In this document: positions 52,281 to 63,293 of the stretch, piece after piece
Numbering within the stretch: position 1 is the stretch's first letter
Layout of the letters: every line of letters begins with the position of its first letter
DNA from: Gammaproteobacteria bacterium
Lineage (GTDB): Bacteria; Pseudomonadota; Gammaproteobacteria; Chromatiales; Chromatiaceae
Assembly (NCBI GenBank): GCA_009929855.1
Contig: RZZN01000004.1
Location: forward strand, 1-64,000
Length of the DNA: 64,000 bases
Direction: 5' to 3'
Notes under the pieces: model-generated
What the model saw: the letters and a program-made list of their open reading frames with translations, nothing else
What the model was told of the DNA's origin: nothing
The model's database searches: none
Position numbers and translations under genes: made by a program

Positions 52281-52934
52281 TCAACCCCGACGGCTCAACC
52301 AATCGGGTAGGGCCGTGATCGCGTCCAGACAATCGAGTGGGTCATGCCGCAGGAGACGCGCACAGGGGTGCACGCCGTAGGACACCGCCAAGGCCTGGGT
52401 CCGGGCATTCTTGGCCATCTGTAGATCATATTCGGTGTCGCCGATCATCAGCGTCTGGGACGCCGCGGCACCCAGCTCGTCCATCAGTTCATGAAGCATC
52501 TGCGGATGAGGCTTGGATAGGGTCTCATCGGCGCAGCGCGTCGCATGGAACAGCGCCCCGAGACCGGTCTCGGTCAGCGCCTTGTCGAGCCCGACGCGTC
52601 CCTTGCCGGTGGCGACCGCGAGCCGATAGCCCTGACCGGACAGCCATTCCAGCGTCGCGCGCGCGCCGTGGAACAATTCAGAGGGTGTCTGATCCAGCTC
52701 CAGGAAGTATCGCCGGTAGGCGGTGATCAGTGACTGCTGCAGCGCCGGCTCGGCCTCCGGCAAGAGCCGCAGCATGGCCTCGCCGAGACCCAGACCGATC
52801 ACATCGCGCGCCGCGTCACGGGTCGGTGGCGGCAGCTGCAAGTCGGCAAAGGCAGCCTGTAGACAATTGACGATCCGGGTCTCGGAATCCATCAGGGTTC
52901 CGTCCCAGTCGAAGACGATCAGCTCAAAGGTCAA
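52281..52934 (-). CDS. HAD-IA family phosphatase (phosphoglycolate phosphatase-like)
   Basis: LIVFDWDGTLMDSETRIVNCLQAAFADL...RLAVATGKGRVGLDKAL...MIGDTEYDLQMAKNARTQALAVSYG. Confidence 0.9.
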   Translation of the reverse strand: MTFELIVFDWDGTLMDSETRIVNCLQAAFADLQLPPPTRDAARDVIGLGLGEAMLRLLPEAEPALQQSLITAYRRYFLELDQTPSELFHGARATLEWLSGQGYRLAVATGKGRVGLDKALTETGLGALFHATRCADETLSKPHPQMLHELMDELGAAASQTLMIGDTEYDLQMAKNARTQALAVSYGVHPCARLLRHDPLDCLDAITALPDWLSRRG

Positions 52935-53998
52935 GTCGTGGACTCCAGCTCGGACAACATCTGCGCGAGGTCGGTTGGCAGGGGCGACTCCACCCTGAAG
53001 GACGTTCCGCCCTCACCCATTGGGAAGCTCAAGGCGCACGCATGCAAAAACAAGCGTGACCATCCGTGGGCCTTGAGCAGACGGTTCGCGGCCGCGTCGC
53101 CATATTTGGGATCGCCCGCCAGCGGGGTGCCAAGATGCGCGGCATGGACACGGATCTGGTGGGTCCGACCGGTGATCAGCCGCGCCTCCACCAAGGTGAG
53201 CACCAGGCCGTCCGTGACGAAGCAGCGCAGTCGTCGAAAGATCGTGCGCGCCGCCCGCCCCGCGACCGGATCGACCCGCACCAGGCGCTCGCCGCCTTGC
53301 AGCACGTTCTTCTTCAGAGGCGCATCCACTGTGACATGCGCGCGTCCCGGATCCCCGACCACCAGGGCAAGATAGCGTTTCTCCACCGCACCGGCTCGAA
53401 TCAGTCCATGGAGCTCGCGCAACATGCCGCGACGTTTGCTGATCAACAAGCACCCGGAGGTCTCGCGATCCAAGCGATGCACCAGCTCCAACCCCACTCC
53501 GGGGCGCAGCTGTCGGAGCAACTCGATCAGACCATGGCTGAGCCCACTGCCGCCATGCACCGCGATCCCCGCGGGCTTGTCGATCACCAAGAGCCGATCG
53601 TCCTCGTAGATCACGGCCGCGGCAAGACGGGTCAAGGCCGCGGATGATGCCGACGCGACCGCCGTTGGCTCGGGCGCCGTGCGCAGCGGCGGAATCCGCA
53701 CCAGATCACCTTCGTCGAGACGTCGATCGGGCTTGATCCGCCCCTGATTGACGCGCACCTCGCCACGGCGCATGAGGCGATAGAGATGACTGCGCGGCAC
53801 GCCTTTGAGATGGCGCAGCAGAAAGTTGTCGAGCCGTTGTCCCGCCGATTCAGCGTCGACGCGCAAGAGACGCACACCCGCGACCGGTGCCTCCACGGCC
53901 GTGGGATCGCGAGGCGCGCGAGTGGACGCGCGGTCGGGACGACGGGTCGCGCGCTCGACACTGGCGCGGCGCTCGAGGCGGGGTGGGGGTCGATTCAC
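52931..53998 (-). CDS. rluC: 23S rRNA pseudouridine synthase RluC (S4 domain plus RluA-like catalytic domain)
   Basis: GQRLDNFLLRHLKGVPRSHLYRLMRRGEVRVNQGRIKPDRRL...VHRLDRETSGCLLISK. Confidence 0.93.
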   Translation of the reverse strand: MNRPPPRLERRASVERATRRPDRASTRAPRDPTAVEAPVAGVRLLRVDAESAGQRLDNFLLRHLKGVPRSHLYRLMRRGEVRVNQGRIKPDRRLDEGDLVRIPPLRTAPEPTAVASASSAALTRLAAAVIYEDDRLLVIDKPAGIAVHGGSGLSHGLIELLRQLRPGVGLELVHRLDRETSGCLLISKRRGMLRELHGLIRAGAVEKRYLALVVGDPGRAHVTVDAPLKKNVLQGGERLVRVDPVAGRAARTIFRRLRCFVTDGLVLTLVEARLITGRTHQIRVHAAHLGTPLAGDPKYGDAAANRLLKAHGWSRLFLHACALSFPMGEGGTSFRVESPLPTDLAQMLSELESTT

Positions 53999-54581
53999 TG
54001 GATCGCTGGCCTGGCCGGTGTATGCATTGATGATAAATGAGTTTTACTGCTACTATGCGGTGCTCTTTCGAGCCGATGTCAAGCAGGGGACTGCGCGGCA
54101 CTGGGAGCCTGGTCAAGACCGTGCGCGTGCCGTTCGCTCGGGGAGACGAACCCTCGGCGGACCCCAGGCATGTGGCCGTCCTGAACTGTCTCTGAAGCGG
54201 CCCGGGCGTATGATTCGCATGGCTGCCTCTCCGGCGTGCTTGCGCAGCGACTCAGCATTCTACACCCGTGCGCGTGCGACGCACCTCGCGGGATGATGAC
54301 GGGATGCAGTCGAGGCCGACCTCGCCGCTCGGAAAACCGGCCCCACCTAGGACGTGGGAACGCCCGGGAACGGGCACCCCATGGGTTGCTCATCGAATTT
54401 TGTTTTTCGCGCGTGCCCGTCTCGGTCGGCCCAGAGGCCGACGGCGCGGACACTGCCGACGCCGCGCGAATCGCGACCACGCTTCGCGCGACGACACGCC
54501 GGGTTGCCGTGGATCGCTCCCGGCGCCCCAGGCAAGCAGTCTCTGCTGCGGGATACGCGCTGTGGTGTGGAAACCAACCCT
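53999..54581 (+). promoter_or_regulatory. rluC-rne divergent intergenic/rne leader (about 580 nt)
   Basis: Long non-coding region between divergent rluC and rne. Confidence 0.5.
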
Positions 54582-57350
54582 ATGAAGCGCATGCTGATCA
54601 ACGCCACGCAACCGGAAGAATTGCGCGTGGCGACCGTCGACGGACAACAGCTCTACAACCTCGATATCGAATCGCCCGGCCGCGAGCAAAAAAAGGCCAA
54701 TATCTACAAGGGGACCATCACCCGCGTCGAGCCCAGTCTCGAGGCGGCTTTCGTCGACTATGGCGCGGAGCGCCATGGCTTCCTGCCACTCAAGGAGATC
54801 GCCCGCGCCTATTTCGAGCCGGACAGTGTCAAGGCCGGCGCGCGGATCAACATCAAGGATGCGGTGCGCGAAGGCCGCGAGGTGGTGGTCCAGATCGACA
54901 AGGAGGAGCGCGGCAACAAGGGCGCCGCACTGACGACCTTCATCTCACTGGCTGGTCGCTATCTGGTGTTGATGCCAAACAACCCGCGTGCCGGCGGGGT
55001 CTCGCGGCGCATCGAAGGCCAGGACCGCAGCGAGCTGCGCGACGCCATGAGTCAACTGGTCATCCCCGAGGACATGGGCCTGATCGTGCGCACCGCCGGG
55101 GTTGGCAAGAATGTCGAGGAGCTGCAATGGGATCTCGACTATCTCCTCCAGCTCTGGAAGGCGATCGAGACCTCGGCGCAAGAGCGCAAGGCACCCTTCC
55201 TGATCTACCAAGAGAGCGACGTCATCATCCGCTCGATCCGCGATTATCTGCGCGCGGACATCGGCGAGATCCTGATCGACAATCGCGCCGTCTATGAGCG
55301 GGCCGAAAGCTTCATCCGGCAGGTGATGCCGGGAACCCTGAAGAAGCTCAGGCTCTATCAAGACGAGGTGCCGCTGTTCACCCGCTACCAGATCGAGAGC
55401 CAGATCGAGTCGGCCTTCCAACGCGAGGTCCGTCTCCCCTCGGGCGGCTCGATCGTCATCGACCATACCGAGGCATTGACCTCGATCGACATCAACTCAG
55501 CACGCGCGACCAAAGGCGCCGATATCGAGGAGACCGCGCTCAACACCAACTTGGAGGCCGCCGACGAGATTGCGCGCCAGCTGCGGCTGCGCGACCTCGG
55601 CGGACTCTTCGTCATCGACTTCATCGACATGACCCCGCCGAAGAACCAGCGCGAGGTCGAGAACCGACTGCGCGAGGCACTCAAGCAGGACCGCGCGCGG
55701 GTCCAGGTCGCACGCATCTCGCGCTTCGGCCTACTGGAAATGTCGCGGCAGCGACTGCGCCCCTCGCTCGGCGAATCGAGCCAGCAGGTCTGTCCGCGCT
55801 GCAAGGGTCAGGGGACCATCCGCGGCGTCGAATCGCTCGCGCTCTCGATCCTGCGCATCGTCGAGGAAGAGGCGATGAAGGAGAACACCGAGCGCATCGT
55901 CGCCCAATTGCCGGTGAGTGTCGCGACCTTCCTGCTCAACGAGAAACGACGCGGGATCCTGGACATCGAGCAGCGCCAAGGCGTCGAGGTCTTGCTCCTG
56001 CCCAACGAGACGCTCGAGACGCCGGACTACCAGATCGAGCGGATCCGCTCCCAGGACCTCGCCAAGCTCACCACCGAGCAGTCGAGCTATCAGATCGCGC
56101 GCGCGGCCGAGACCAAGTCGGCGCCTTACTATGGCAAGCTCGCCCAGACCGCTCCGACCGAGGAGCCCGCGGTCAAGCAGGTGTCCCCAACGGCACCCGC
56201 GCCGCAACGCTGGACCCCACATCCGGACGCCCCGGGCACGCCACGGCGCGAGAGCGACCGCAGCGAGCCCGAGAGCCTGCTCAAGCGCATCTGGTCTGGA
56301 CTGTTCGCACCCAGGCACACCATGCCGACATCCGCGTCCGACCAATCCGCGGCTCCAGGGGAGCCCATGGCGAGCGCGCCAGAGACCCATCATGCCACCG
56401 TCAGGGCACGCTCGGGCACACCCGATGCGGGCGAGCGGCGCGGCGCGGGTCGTACGCCACAGACACGACGCGAGGATAACGCAAGCGAGCGTGGGCGACC
56501 CGAGCAAGGCCGCGCCACGCGACCAGCAGGGGAGCAACGGGCGCGGGCGGAGACCGAGCGCACCCGTGTGGAGCGCGCGGGAGCGGAGGAGACGAGTCGT
56601 GGCGCTCTCGCGCCGCAGAGCGACACCGACGAATCGGCGCAAAGACGCGCGGGCGAGCCGCGCTCACGCCGGGGCTCACGCGGACGTGGGCGACGTGGCA
56701 CCGGGCCGGGCGAGAACGGTCGCGAGCCGGCCACCGAGTCCGCCTCGAGCATGACCCCTCCGCCGCAATCAGCGACCATGCCACCGGCCGCGCCCATGAC
56801 GCACGAGCACGCTGAACACCTGGACGCATCCGAGCGCGCCCCCGAGACGAGCGAGCCGAGCGGTGTGATCGAGAGCCTGGTGGTGACTGCGGAAACAGGC
56901 CTCGATCCACGTGAAAGGGACGAGGACTCGTTCAGTGCGAGCGAATCGTCGCGGGAGTCGGAGGGTGCCGATCAGGCGGGCGATGAGAGCCCGGACGGCG
57001 ATGCGACGAGCACCTCTGAGCGGACCCGCGCATCACGTCGGCGACGCGGTGGTCGCAATCGGCGTCGACCCGCCGGGACGCCAGAATCATCCGAGGAGAC
57101 CTCGGTCTCGGACGAGGGCTGGGAGCCGACACCCGCCCAGACGCCCGAAACGGGGGAGGCGCGAGAGCGCGAACAGGTCGGGGACTCACGCACAGCGCGC
57201 GCCGATGATGCGAGCCTGGGGTCCGCCCCACTGTCAGAGGCCGGCCCGCCGACACACGAACCGCGCAGTGAGCACACCGCCACGCCAACGCGCGGTCAAG
57301 CCGAGCCGCCCCAGACCGCCATGGTGAGCGACGAGACCATTCCCCGGTGA
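54582..57350 (+). CDS. rne: Ribonuclease E
   Basis: [84 protein letters not shown] Zn-link; long Arg/Glu/Pro-rich C-terminal scaffold. Start at 54582. Confidence 0.96.
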   Translation: MKRMLINATQPEELRVATVDGQQLYNLDIESPGREQKKANIYKGTITRVEPSLEAAFVDYGAERHGFLPLKEIARAYFEPDSVKAGARINIKDAVREGREVVVQIDKEERGNKGAALTTFISLAGRYLVLMPNNPRAGGVSRRIEGQDRSELRDAMSQLVIPEDMGLIVRTAGVGKNVEELQWDLDYLLQLWKAIETSAQERKAPFLIYQESDVIIRSIRDYLRADIGEILIDNRAVYERAESFIRQVMPGTLKKLRLYQDEVPLFTRYQIESQIESAFQREVRLPSGGSIVIDHTEALTSIDINSARATKGADIEETALNTNLEAADEIARQLRLRDLGGLFVIDFIDMTPPKNQREVENRLREALKQDRARVQVARISRFGLLEMSRQRLRPSLGESSQQVCPRCKGQGTIRGVESLALSILRIVEEEAMKENTERIVAQLPVSVATFLLNEKRRGILDIEQRQGVEVLLLPNETLETPDYQIERIRSQDLAKLTTEQSSYQIARAAETKSAPYYGKLAQTAPTEEPAVKQVSPTAPAPQRWTPHPDAPGTPRRESDRSEPESLLKRIWSGLFAPRHTMPTSASDQSAAPGEPMASAPETHHATVRARSGTPDAGERRGAGRTPQTRREDNASERGRPEQGRATRPAGEQRARAETERTRVERAGAEETSRGALAPQSDTDESAQRRAGEPRSRRGSRGRGRRGTGPGENGREPATESASSMTPPPQSATMPPAAPMTHEHAEHLDASERAPETSEPSGVIESLVVTAETGLDPRERDEDSFSASESSRESEGADQAGDESPDGDATSTSERTRASRRRRGGRNRRRPAGTPESSEETSVSDEGWEPTPAQTPETGEAREREQVGDSRTARADDASLGSAPLSEAGPPTHEPRSEHTATPTRGQAEPPQTAMVSDETIPR

Positions 57351-57450
57351 TCGACGGATGATCCAGGCCGCGCCTGGATCAGTCCATCCCAACCGCGCCA
57401 ACCGCGCCAACCGTGGGCGGGATGGCGCGTGCCGCCCCCCGCGCTCACAA

Positions 57451-57501
57451 TCCCTGGATCAGCTCATTCCCTGAATCAGCTCATTCCCTGAATCAGCTCA
57501 T
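57451..57501. repeat. 17-bp tandem repeat, three copies, spanning the LMW-PTP stop codon
   Basis: TCCCTGGATCAGCTCAT / TCCCTGAATCAGCTCAT / TCCCTGAATCAGCTCAT. Confidence 0.95.
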
Positions 57502-57979
57502 CGAGCAGTCCGCGCGCCGCGGCCTCGACCAGATCGTAGACCCGGTCGAAGCCCTCCGGGCCACCATAGTAGGGATCGGGCACGTCGCGAATCCCCAGAT
57601 CTGGCGCAAACTCCATGAACAGCCGCAGCTTGGCTCGCCGCTCTGGCGGGCACAACTGGGACAGGATGCGATAGTTGTCGCGATCCATCGCAAGGACATG
57701 ATCGAACACATGGAAGTCATCAGGCACGGCGACGCGGGCGCGCAGATCGCCGATATCGATCCCCCGCTCGAGGGCGGTCTGGCGGGCACGCCGATCGGGC
57801 GCCTCGCCGACGTGATAGCCATGGGTGCCAGCCGAATCGATCTCGATCCGGTGAGCCAACCCCTCCTCGACGACCAGCTTGCGAAAGACGCCGTGTGCCG
57901 TGGGTGAGCGACAGATATTCCCCATGCAGATGAAAAGAACCTTGACCTTCGTCGCTTCAGGCAGCTGCGATTGACCCAT
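57476..57979 (-). CDS. Low-molecular-weight protein tyrosine phosphatase
   Basis: VKVLFICMGNICRSPTAHGVFRKLV (CX5R) and DPYYGGPEGFDRVYDLVEAA. Confidence 0.95.
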   Translation of the reverse strand: MGQSQLPEATKVKVLFICMGNICRSPTAHGVFRKLVVEEGLAHRIEIDSAGTHGYHVGEAPDRRARQTALERGIDIGDLRARVAVPDDFHVFDHVLAMDRDNYRILSQLCPPERRAKLRLFMEFAPDLGIRDVPDPYYGGPEGFDRVYDLVEAAARGLLDELIQGMS

Positions 57980-58155
57980 CTTGACCCCGACCCGAATAGA
58001 TATCGATCAAAGGGTGTTATGATATACCTCTCATGCATAAAAGTTGCGGGGTCTCGTGGCAACGTCGAGACCAGCGCCCACCCCGCTGCGCATGGATCGG
58101 CGCAATCACCGCGATCGCCAGACCAAGCCTTGGCCGCACATGAGACCACCGAACC

Positions 58156-59352
58156 ATGGACAACATGCCTGATATGAGCGACCTGAACGCCCAGATCGTC
58201 TCGCTGTCCGCGGAGATTGCCGAGCAGAGGCAGCGGATCCAGGACTTGGAGAGCGCGCTCGTCACACGAATCGCGGATGTCGACGATGATCGACGGCTCA
58301 CGACCAAGCGGCTCCAGCGGATCTGGCAACAACAGCGCGCCGAAATCGAGACACGGCTCACCAGCCAGGTCGCCAAGCTTGCCCTGTTCCTGGTCTTGAT
58401 CACGCTCGTCCTCAGCGCGGCCTTGCTGTTCGTCCACCGGCACGGCGAGGCGCTCCATCGCGACCTGCTCGAAGAGATCGCCCGACTCGAGACGCGCGCC
58501 ACCTCCGCGCTGACACCGACACCTCCCCCGATCGAGGATGCCGGCACGGCGTCAGCACCAGCGGACAGCGAGACAGCCGCAGTGCCACCCGTCGCCCCAA
58601 ATGAACCGGCGACACCCGAGCGCGCTGATCGAGCCTCCCGGCATGAGGAGGCGACACCCACACCGTCAACGGCCCCCATGACACCGTCGTCGGAGCAAAC
58701 AGACAGCGCGTCCGACGCCACCACGCCCGCCCGGCACGCGCCGCCAGCGCCGCTGCCAAGCCAGCTGGACTCGGCAGCGGCGCGCGCGGCCGAGGCTTCA
58801 CCCGCGCCCATCCCAAGCCCGATCCAGTCAGCGCTCGACAGCGCGAGCACACCAGTCGATACCGCGCACCCACCGAGACTCGTGGCCGAGTCCCGGGATG
58901 CCCTGATGCCAACCGAGGAGATGCAGGACGCGTCGGCACACACCGGTGAGATCCAAGCCACGCCGACACCAACCGATGAGATTCAGCCCGTGCCGACATC
59001 ATCGGCCGATCCAACGATGGCACAGCGCCCAGCGACGACACAGCGTGCTCGAATCGCCGATGAGAGTGTCACGATCAGCGATCGGACGTATGCGCTGCAG
59101 CTTTTCGCATTCTCCTCGCGCGCGGCCATGCTCCGCTTCGTGCGCCGCCACAGCTTGCCCGAGCGAGTCTATTTCCGCGAGGAGCGCTTTCAAGGCAGCC
59201 CATGGCTCGTTCTGATCCATAGCCTGCACCCCAGTGTCCAGGAGGCCGCGGCGGTCCGAGCAGGGCTGCCGAGCGAGCTTGCCGAGCTCGACACCTGGAT
59301 CCGCAACCTTCCGATCGACACGACACTTGGGGTCGTCGAGATCGAGCAATAA
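58156..59352 (+). CDS. SPOR-like single-TM protein with coiled-coil N-terminus and Pro/Thr/Ala-rich linker
   Basis: N-terminal coiled coil, TM LALFLVLITLVLSAALLFV, low-complexity linker, C-terminal YALQLFAFSSRAAMLRFVRRH...VYFREERFQGSPWLVLIHSLHPSVQEAAAVRAGLP. Confidence 0.8.
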   Translation: MDNMPDMSDLNAQIVSLSAEIAEQRQRIQDLESALVTRIADVDDDRRLTTKRLQRIWQQQRAEIETRLTSQVAKLALFLVLITLVLSAALLFVHRHGEALHRDLLEEIARLETRATSALTPTPPPIEDAGTASAPADSETAAVPPVAPNEPATPERADRASRHEEATPTPSTAPMTPSSEQTDSASDATTPARHAPPAPLPSQLDSAAARAAEASPAPIPSPIQSALDSASTPVDTAHPPRLVAESRDALMPTEEMQDASAHTGEIQATPTPTDEIQPVPTSSADPTMAQRPATTQRARIADESVTISDRTYALQLFAFSSRAAMLRFVRRHSLPERVYFREERFQGSPWLVLIHSLHPSVQEAAAVRAGLPSELAELDTWIRNLPIDTTLGVVEIEQ

Positions 59353-59373
59353 AGACGAGACACGCGCGAGCAG

Positions 59374-61506
59374 ATGTATCTCTTGTTACTCAGCATCCAC
59401 GGGTTGGTCCGTGGATATGACCTCGAGCTGGGCCGCGACGCCGATACGGGCGGCCAGACGAAATACGTGGTCGATCTCGCTCGCGCGCTTGCCGAGCGCG
59501 ACGATGTCTCCCAGGTCGATCTGGTGACGCGCCGGATTCTGGATCCAGCCGTGAGCCCCGACTATGCCGAGCCGATCGAGTCGCTGGGCGACAAGGTGCG
59601 GATCCTTCGCATCGACGCTGGACCTGAAGGCTATATCCCCAAGGAGCAGCTCTGGGATCATCTCGACGCCTTCACCGATAACCTGACCTCCGTTCTGCAC
59701 ACCCAGGGGCGCTGGCCGAACCTGATCCATAGTCACTACGCCGACGCCGGTTATGTGGGGGTGCGTCTCTCCAACCTGGCGGGGATCCCGCTGGTGCACA
59801 CGGGCCACTCACTCGGACGCGACAAACGCCAGCGCCTGCTCGCGGCCGGACACGACGGCGACTGGATCGACGCACGCTACAACATGGTGCGCCGGATCGA
59901 GGCCGAGGAAACGGTCCTGGGCACGGCCGAGCTGGTCATCACCAGCACCCACAACGAGATCGACGAGCAATACGCGCTCTACGACTATTACCAACCCGAA
60001 CGGATGGTGGTGATCCCACCCGGCACCGACTTGGTCCAGTTCCATCCACCGTGCCCCGAGGATCCGCCATACCAGTTCGCGGCGGAGGTCGAGCGCTTTC
60101 TCGACGATCCAAGCAAGCCCTTGATCTTGGCGCTTTCACGCGCCGACCATCGCAAGAACATCATCGCCTTGATCGAGGCCTACGGCGCCTCGCCCGAGCT
60201 TCAAGCCCTGGCCAATCTCTTGATCGTTGCAGGCAATCGGGATGACATCCGGGATCTCGACGAGGGCGCGCGCGATGTCCTGACCGAGATCCTGCTGACG
60301 ATCGATGCCCATGATCTCTATGGCAAGGTCGCCGTCCCCAAGCATCATCGTCCCGACGAGGTCCCAGAGATCTATCGTCTGGTCGCACGCTCGGGCGGTG
60401 TCTTCATCAATCCCGCCTTGACCGAGCCCTTCGGCCTGACCCTCTTGGAGGCGGCAGCCAGCGGTCTGCCCCTGGTCGCCACCGAGAACGGCGGGCCAGT
60501 GGATATCATCGGCAACTGCCGCAATGGGCATCTCGTCGATCCGCTGGATCGCCAGGCCATGGCCAGCGCACTGCACAGGATCCTGAGCGATCCAGGGCAC
60601 TACCGAGCGCTGTCCACTCACGGGCTTACCGCGGTGCGCGCGCGCTATTCATGGCAGGCACACGCCGAGACCTATCGCACCCTGATCGCGCCCTTGACCA
60701 AGCGCGCCGAGCCATTACCGGACACGCCACCCTTGCGGCGGCGACTCATCTATCGCGACCGCGCGCTCTTCACCGACCTGGACCAGAGTCTGCTCGGCAA
60801 TGCCGAGGGCGTTCGGCGCTTCACCGAAATGATGCGTCAAAACAAACGGTGCGCGAACTTTGGGATTGCGACCGGACGCCGACTCGACACACTCCTCACC
60901 GAGCTGAAGCGGCATGCGATCCCGATCCCGGACGTCATGATCACCAGCCTTGGCACCGCGATCCATTACAGCGCCGCACTGGTCGTCGACGACTTCTGGA
61001 GCGAGCATATCGACCACCTGTGGAAACCCCAGGCGGTCCGGCGCGCGCTGGAGGATATCCCAGGTCTGCTCCCGCAGGCACGCCGCGAGCAAAGCCGCTT
61101 CAAGATCGCCTATCACTATGACCCCAACCTGGCCCCACCGGTCGATGAGATCACCGCCCTGCTCCGGACCCACGACCTGTCCGTCAATGTCGTCCACGCC
61201 TTCGGACAGTTCCTCGACATCCTGCCAGTCCGGGCCAACAAGGGGCTTGCCTTGCGCTATGTGGCCCACCGCTTCGGCATCCCACTCGAGCACATCCTCG
61301 TGGCCGGGGGCTCGGGCGCGGACGAGGACATGATGCGGGGCAACACCCTGGCTGTCGTGGTCGCCAACCGCCACCATGAGGAGCTTTCGCAGCTCACCGA
61401 GATGGACAACATCTATTTCGCCAGTGAAGCCTATGCATTGGGCATTCTGGAGGCAGTCGAGCATTACGATTTCTTCGGCGCCTGCCGCGTCCCAGACACG
61501 CCATGA
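59374..61506 (+). CDS. sps: Sucrose-phosphate synthase (GT4 plus C-terminal HAD-like domain)
   Basis: LELGRDADTGGQTKYVVDLARALAERDDVSQVDLVTRRI...HSHYADAGYVGVRLSNLAGIPLVHTGHSLGRDKRQRLL...EPFGLTLLEAAASGLPLVATENGGP. Confidence 0.96.
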   Translation: MYLLLLSIHGLVRGYDLELGRDADTGGQTKYVVDLARALAERDDVSQVDLVTRRILDPAVSPDYAEPIESLGDKVRILRIDAGPEGYIPKEQLWDHLDAFTDNLTSVLHTQGRWPNLIHSHYADAGYVGVRLSNLAGIPLVHTGHSLGRDKRQRLLAAGHDGDWIDARYNMVRRIEAEETVLGTAELVITSTHNEIDEQYALYDYYQPERMVVIPPGTDLVQFHPPCPEDPPYQFAAEVERFLDDPSKPLILALSRADHRKNIIALIEAYGASPELQALANLLIVAGNRDDIRDLDEGARDVLTEILLTIDAHDLYGKVAVPKHHRPDEVPEIYRLVARSGGVFINPALTEPFGLTLLEAAASGLPLVATENGGPVDIIGNCRNGHLVDPLDRQAMASALHRILSDPGHYRALSTHGLTAVRARYSWQAHAETYRTLIAPLTKRAEPLPDTPPLRRRLIYRDRALFTDLDQSLLGNAEGVRRFTEMMRQNKRCANFGIATGRRLDTLLTELKRHAIPIPDVMITSLGTAIHYSAALVVDDFWSEHIDHLWKPQAVRRALEDIPGLLPQARREQSRFKIAYHYDPNLAPPVDEITALLRTHDLSVNVVHAFGQFLDILPVRANKGLALRYVAHRFGIPLEHILVAGGSGADEDMMRGNTLAVVVANRHHEELSQLTEMDNIYFASEAYALGILEAVEHYDFFGACRVPDTP

Positions 61507-62339
61507 TTGAGCCGCTCCTCCTCTGCACCGATCTCGATCGCACCCTGATCCCCAACGGCAGTGCGCCTGAATCGCCCGATGCACGGCCGCGTTTTCGGCG
61601 GTTCGTGGCACACGCCGAGATCCAGCTGGCCTATGTGACTGGCCGTCACCGAGATCTGGTCCTCGAGGCGATCGCCGAGCACGACCTCCCCGAGCCTGAC
61701 TTCGTCATCGGTGATGTCGGCACCAGTCTCTGGCAGGTCAGTCCAGCGGGTTGGACCTCGCTCCCGCAATGGCAGACCGAGATTGGTCGCGACTGGATGC
61801 GGGTCGGGCGTGATCGCTTGGTCGAGTGCCTGGCCGACCTCGCGAGTCTACGGCTGCAGGAGCCGGAGAAACAGACCCCGCTCAAGCTCAGCTACTACGC
61901 ACCCATGACCCTCGATGTCGACCGACTCAAGGCACGGCTGCGCGCGCGACTCACCACACTGGGCATTGGCGCCAGCCTGATCTGGAGTCTCGACGAGGCC
62001 GCGCACACCGGCTTGCTGGACATCCTGCCAAGCGGCGCAAGCAAATATCACGCGGTCGATTTTCTGATGGGACTGCTCGGCCATGACGTGTCTTCGACAC
62101 TCTTCGCGGGTGATAGCGGCAATGACCTCGAGGTCCTGACAAGCCCGATCCCAGCGGTCCTGGTGGCGAATGCACACCCCGAGGTGCGCGAGCAGGCACG
62201 ACACAGATCGCGCGCTCATGGGCGCATGGACCGACTCTATTGCGCGCAAGGCGGCTGGTCTGGGATGAACGGAAACTACAGTGCGGGTATCCTGGAAGGC
62301 ATCGCGCACTTCCGACCCGATCTACGACCCTGGCTATGA
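61503..62339 (+). CDS. spp: Sucrose-phosphate phosphatase-like HAD hydrolase
   Basis: LLLCTDLDRTLIPNG...VTGRHRDLVLEAI...GASKYHAVDFLM...FAGDSGNDLEVL; ATGA overlap with sps. Confidence 0.93.
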   Translation: MIEPLLLCTDLDRTLIPNGSAPESPDARPRFRRFVAHAEIQLAYVTGRHRDLVLEAIAEHDLPEPDFVIGDVGTSLWQVSPAGWTSLPQWQTEIGRDWMRVGRDRLVECLADLASLRLQEPEKQTPLKLSYYAPMTLDVDRLKARLRARLTTLGIGASLIWSLDEAAHTGLLDILPSGASKYHAVDFLMGLLGHDVSSTLFAGDSGNDLEVLTSPIPAVLVANAHPEVREQARHRSRAHGRMDRLYCAQGGWSGMNGNYSAGILEGIAHFRPDLRPWL

Positions 62340-63253
62340 CACGCTCGACACCCCCATCCACCACCATCGACATCTTCGGCGAGGTCCTGTTCGACTGTTT
62401 CCCGGACGGTCGGCGCGTGCTCGGCGGCGCGCCTTTCAATGTCGCCTGGCACCTGCATGCTTTCGGCGCCGCGCCGCGCCTGATCAGTGCGGTCGGCGAT
62501 GATGCGGACGGCTCACGGGTGCGCCAGGCGATGCTGGATTGGGGGATGGACCTCAGTGGACTGCAGACCGACCCGGACCATCCGACCGGGATCGTCGCGG
62601 TCAGCATTCAGGATGGGGAGCCCGAGTACCAGATCATCCCGGACCGTGCCTTCGACCATATTCGGGCGGATGCCGTCCCACCGGCTGGACAGCTGCTCTA
62701 TCATGGCACATTGGCACTGCGTGGAGCGGTCACGGCGGGCGCGCTCGAGCATATCGTCTCTGCCGGTCACGCACTGCGCATCCTGGATGTCAATCTGCGC
62801 GACCCCTGGTGGTCGTTGGCGCCGACACTCGCGCATCTGCGCGGTGCCGCCTGGGTCAAGCTCAACCGCGACGAGCTGGCGCGGCTCGCCGGGGCCGACG
62901 AGCCACTGGCACGGACGCGGCTCATTGAAATCGCCACTGACTTTCGCAGACGGCATGCGCTCGGCGCGCTGGTCGTCACGCTCGGCAGTGCGGGGGCACT
63001 GGCGATCGGCGGCGACGATGAGCCGATCCAGGTGGCCCCGCCATCCAGATCCAGGGTCGTCGACACTGTCGGCGCGGGCGACGCCTTCGCGGCCGCGCTC
63101 ATCCTCGGTCTGATCCATGAATGGCCGCTCGCAACGACCTTGGAGCGTGCGCAATCATTCGCCTCGCGCATCGTCACGCAGCCTGGCGCGACGGCAGCCG
63201 ATCCCGACCTGTATCGCCCCTATCGGGAGCACTGGGGTCTTTCCGCGCCTTGA
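62336..63253 (+). CDS. fruK: PfkB-family fructokinase
   Basis: IDIFGEVLFDCFPDGRRVLGGAPFNVAWHLHAFGAAPRLISAVGDDADG...VDTVGAGDAFAAALILGLI; ATG overlaps the spp stop. Confidence 0.93.
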   Translation: MTRSTPPSTTIDIFGEVLFDCFPDGRRVLGGAPFNVAWHLHAFGAAPRLISAVGDDADGSRVRQAMLDWGMDLSGLQTDPDHPTGIVAVSIQDGEPEYQIIPDRAFDHIRADAVPPAGQLLYHGTLALRGAVTAGALEHIVSAGHALRILDVNLRDPWWSLAPTLAHLRGAAWVKLNRDELARLAGADEPLARTRLIEIATDFRRRHALGALVVTLGSAGALAIGGDDEPIQVAPPSRSRVVDTVGAGDAFAAALILGLIHEWPLATTLERAQSFASRIVTQPGATAADPDLYRPYREHWGLSAP

Positions 63254-63293
63254 GTCCAATCGACAAGCTTCTCTGCAAGCCTAGGGACATTCG

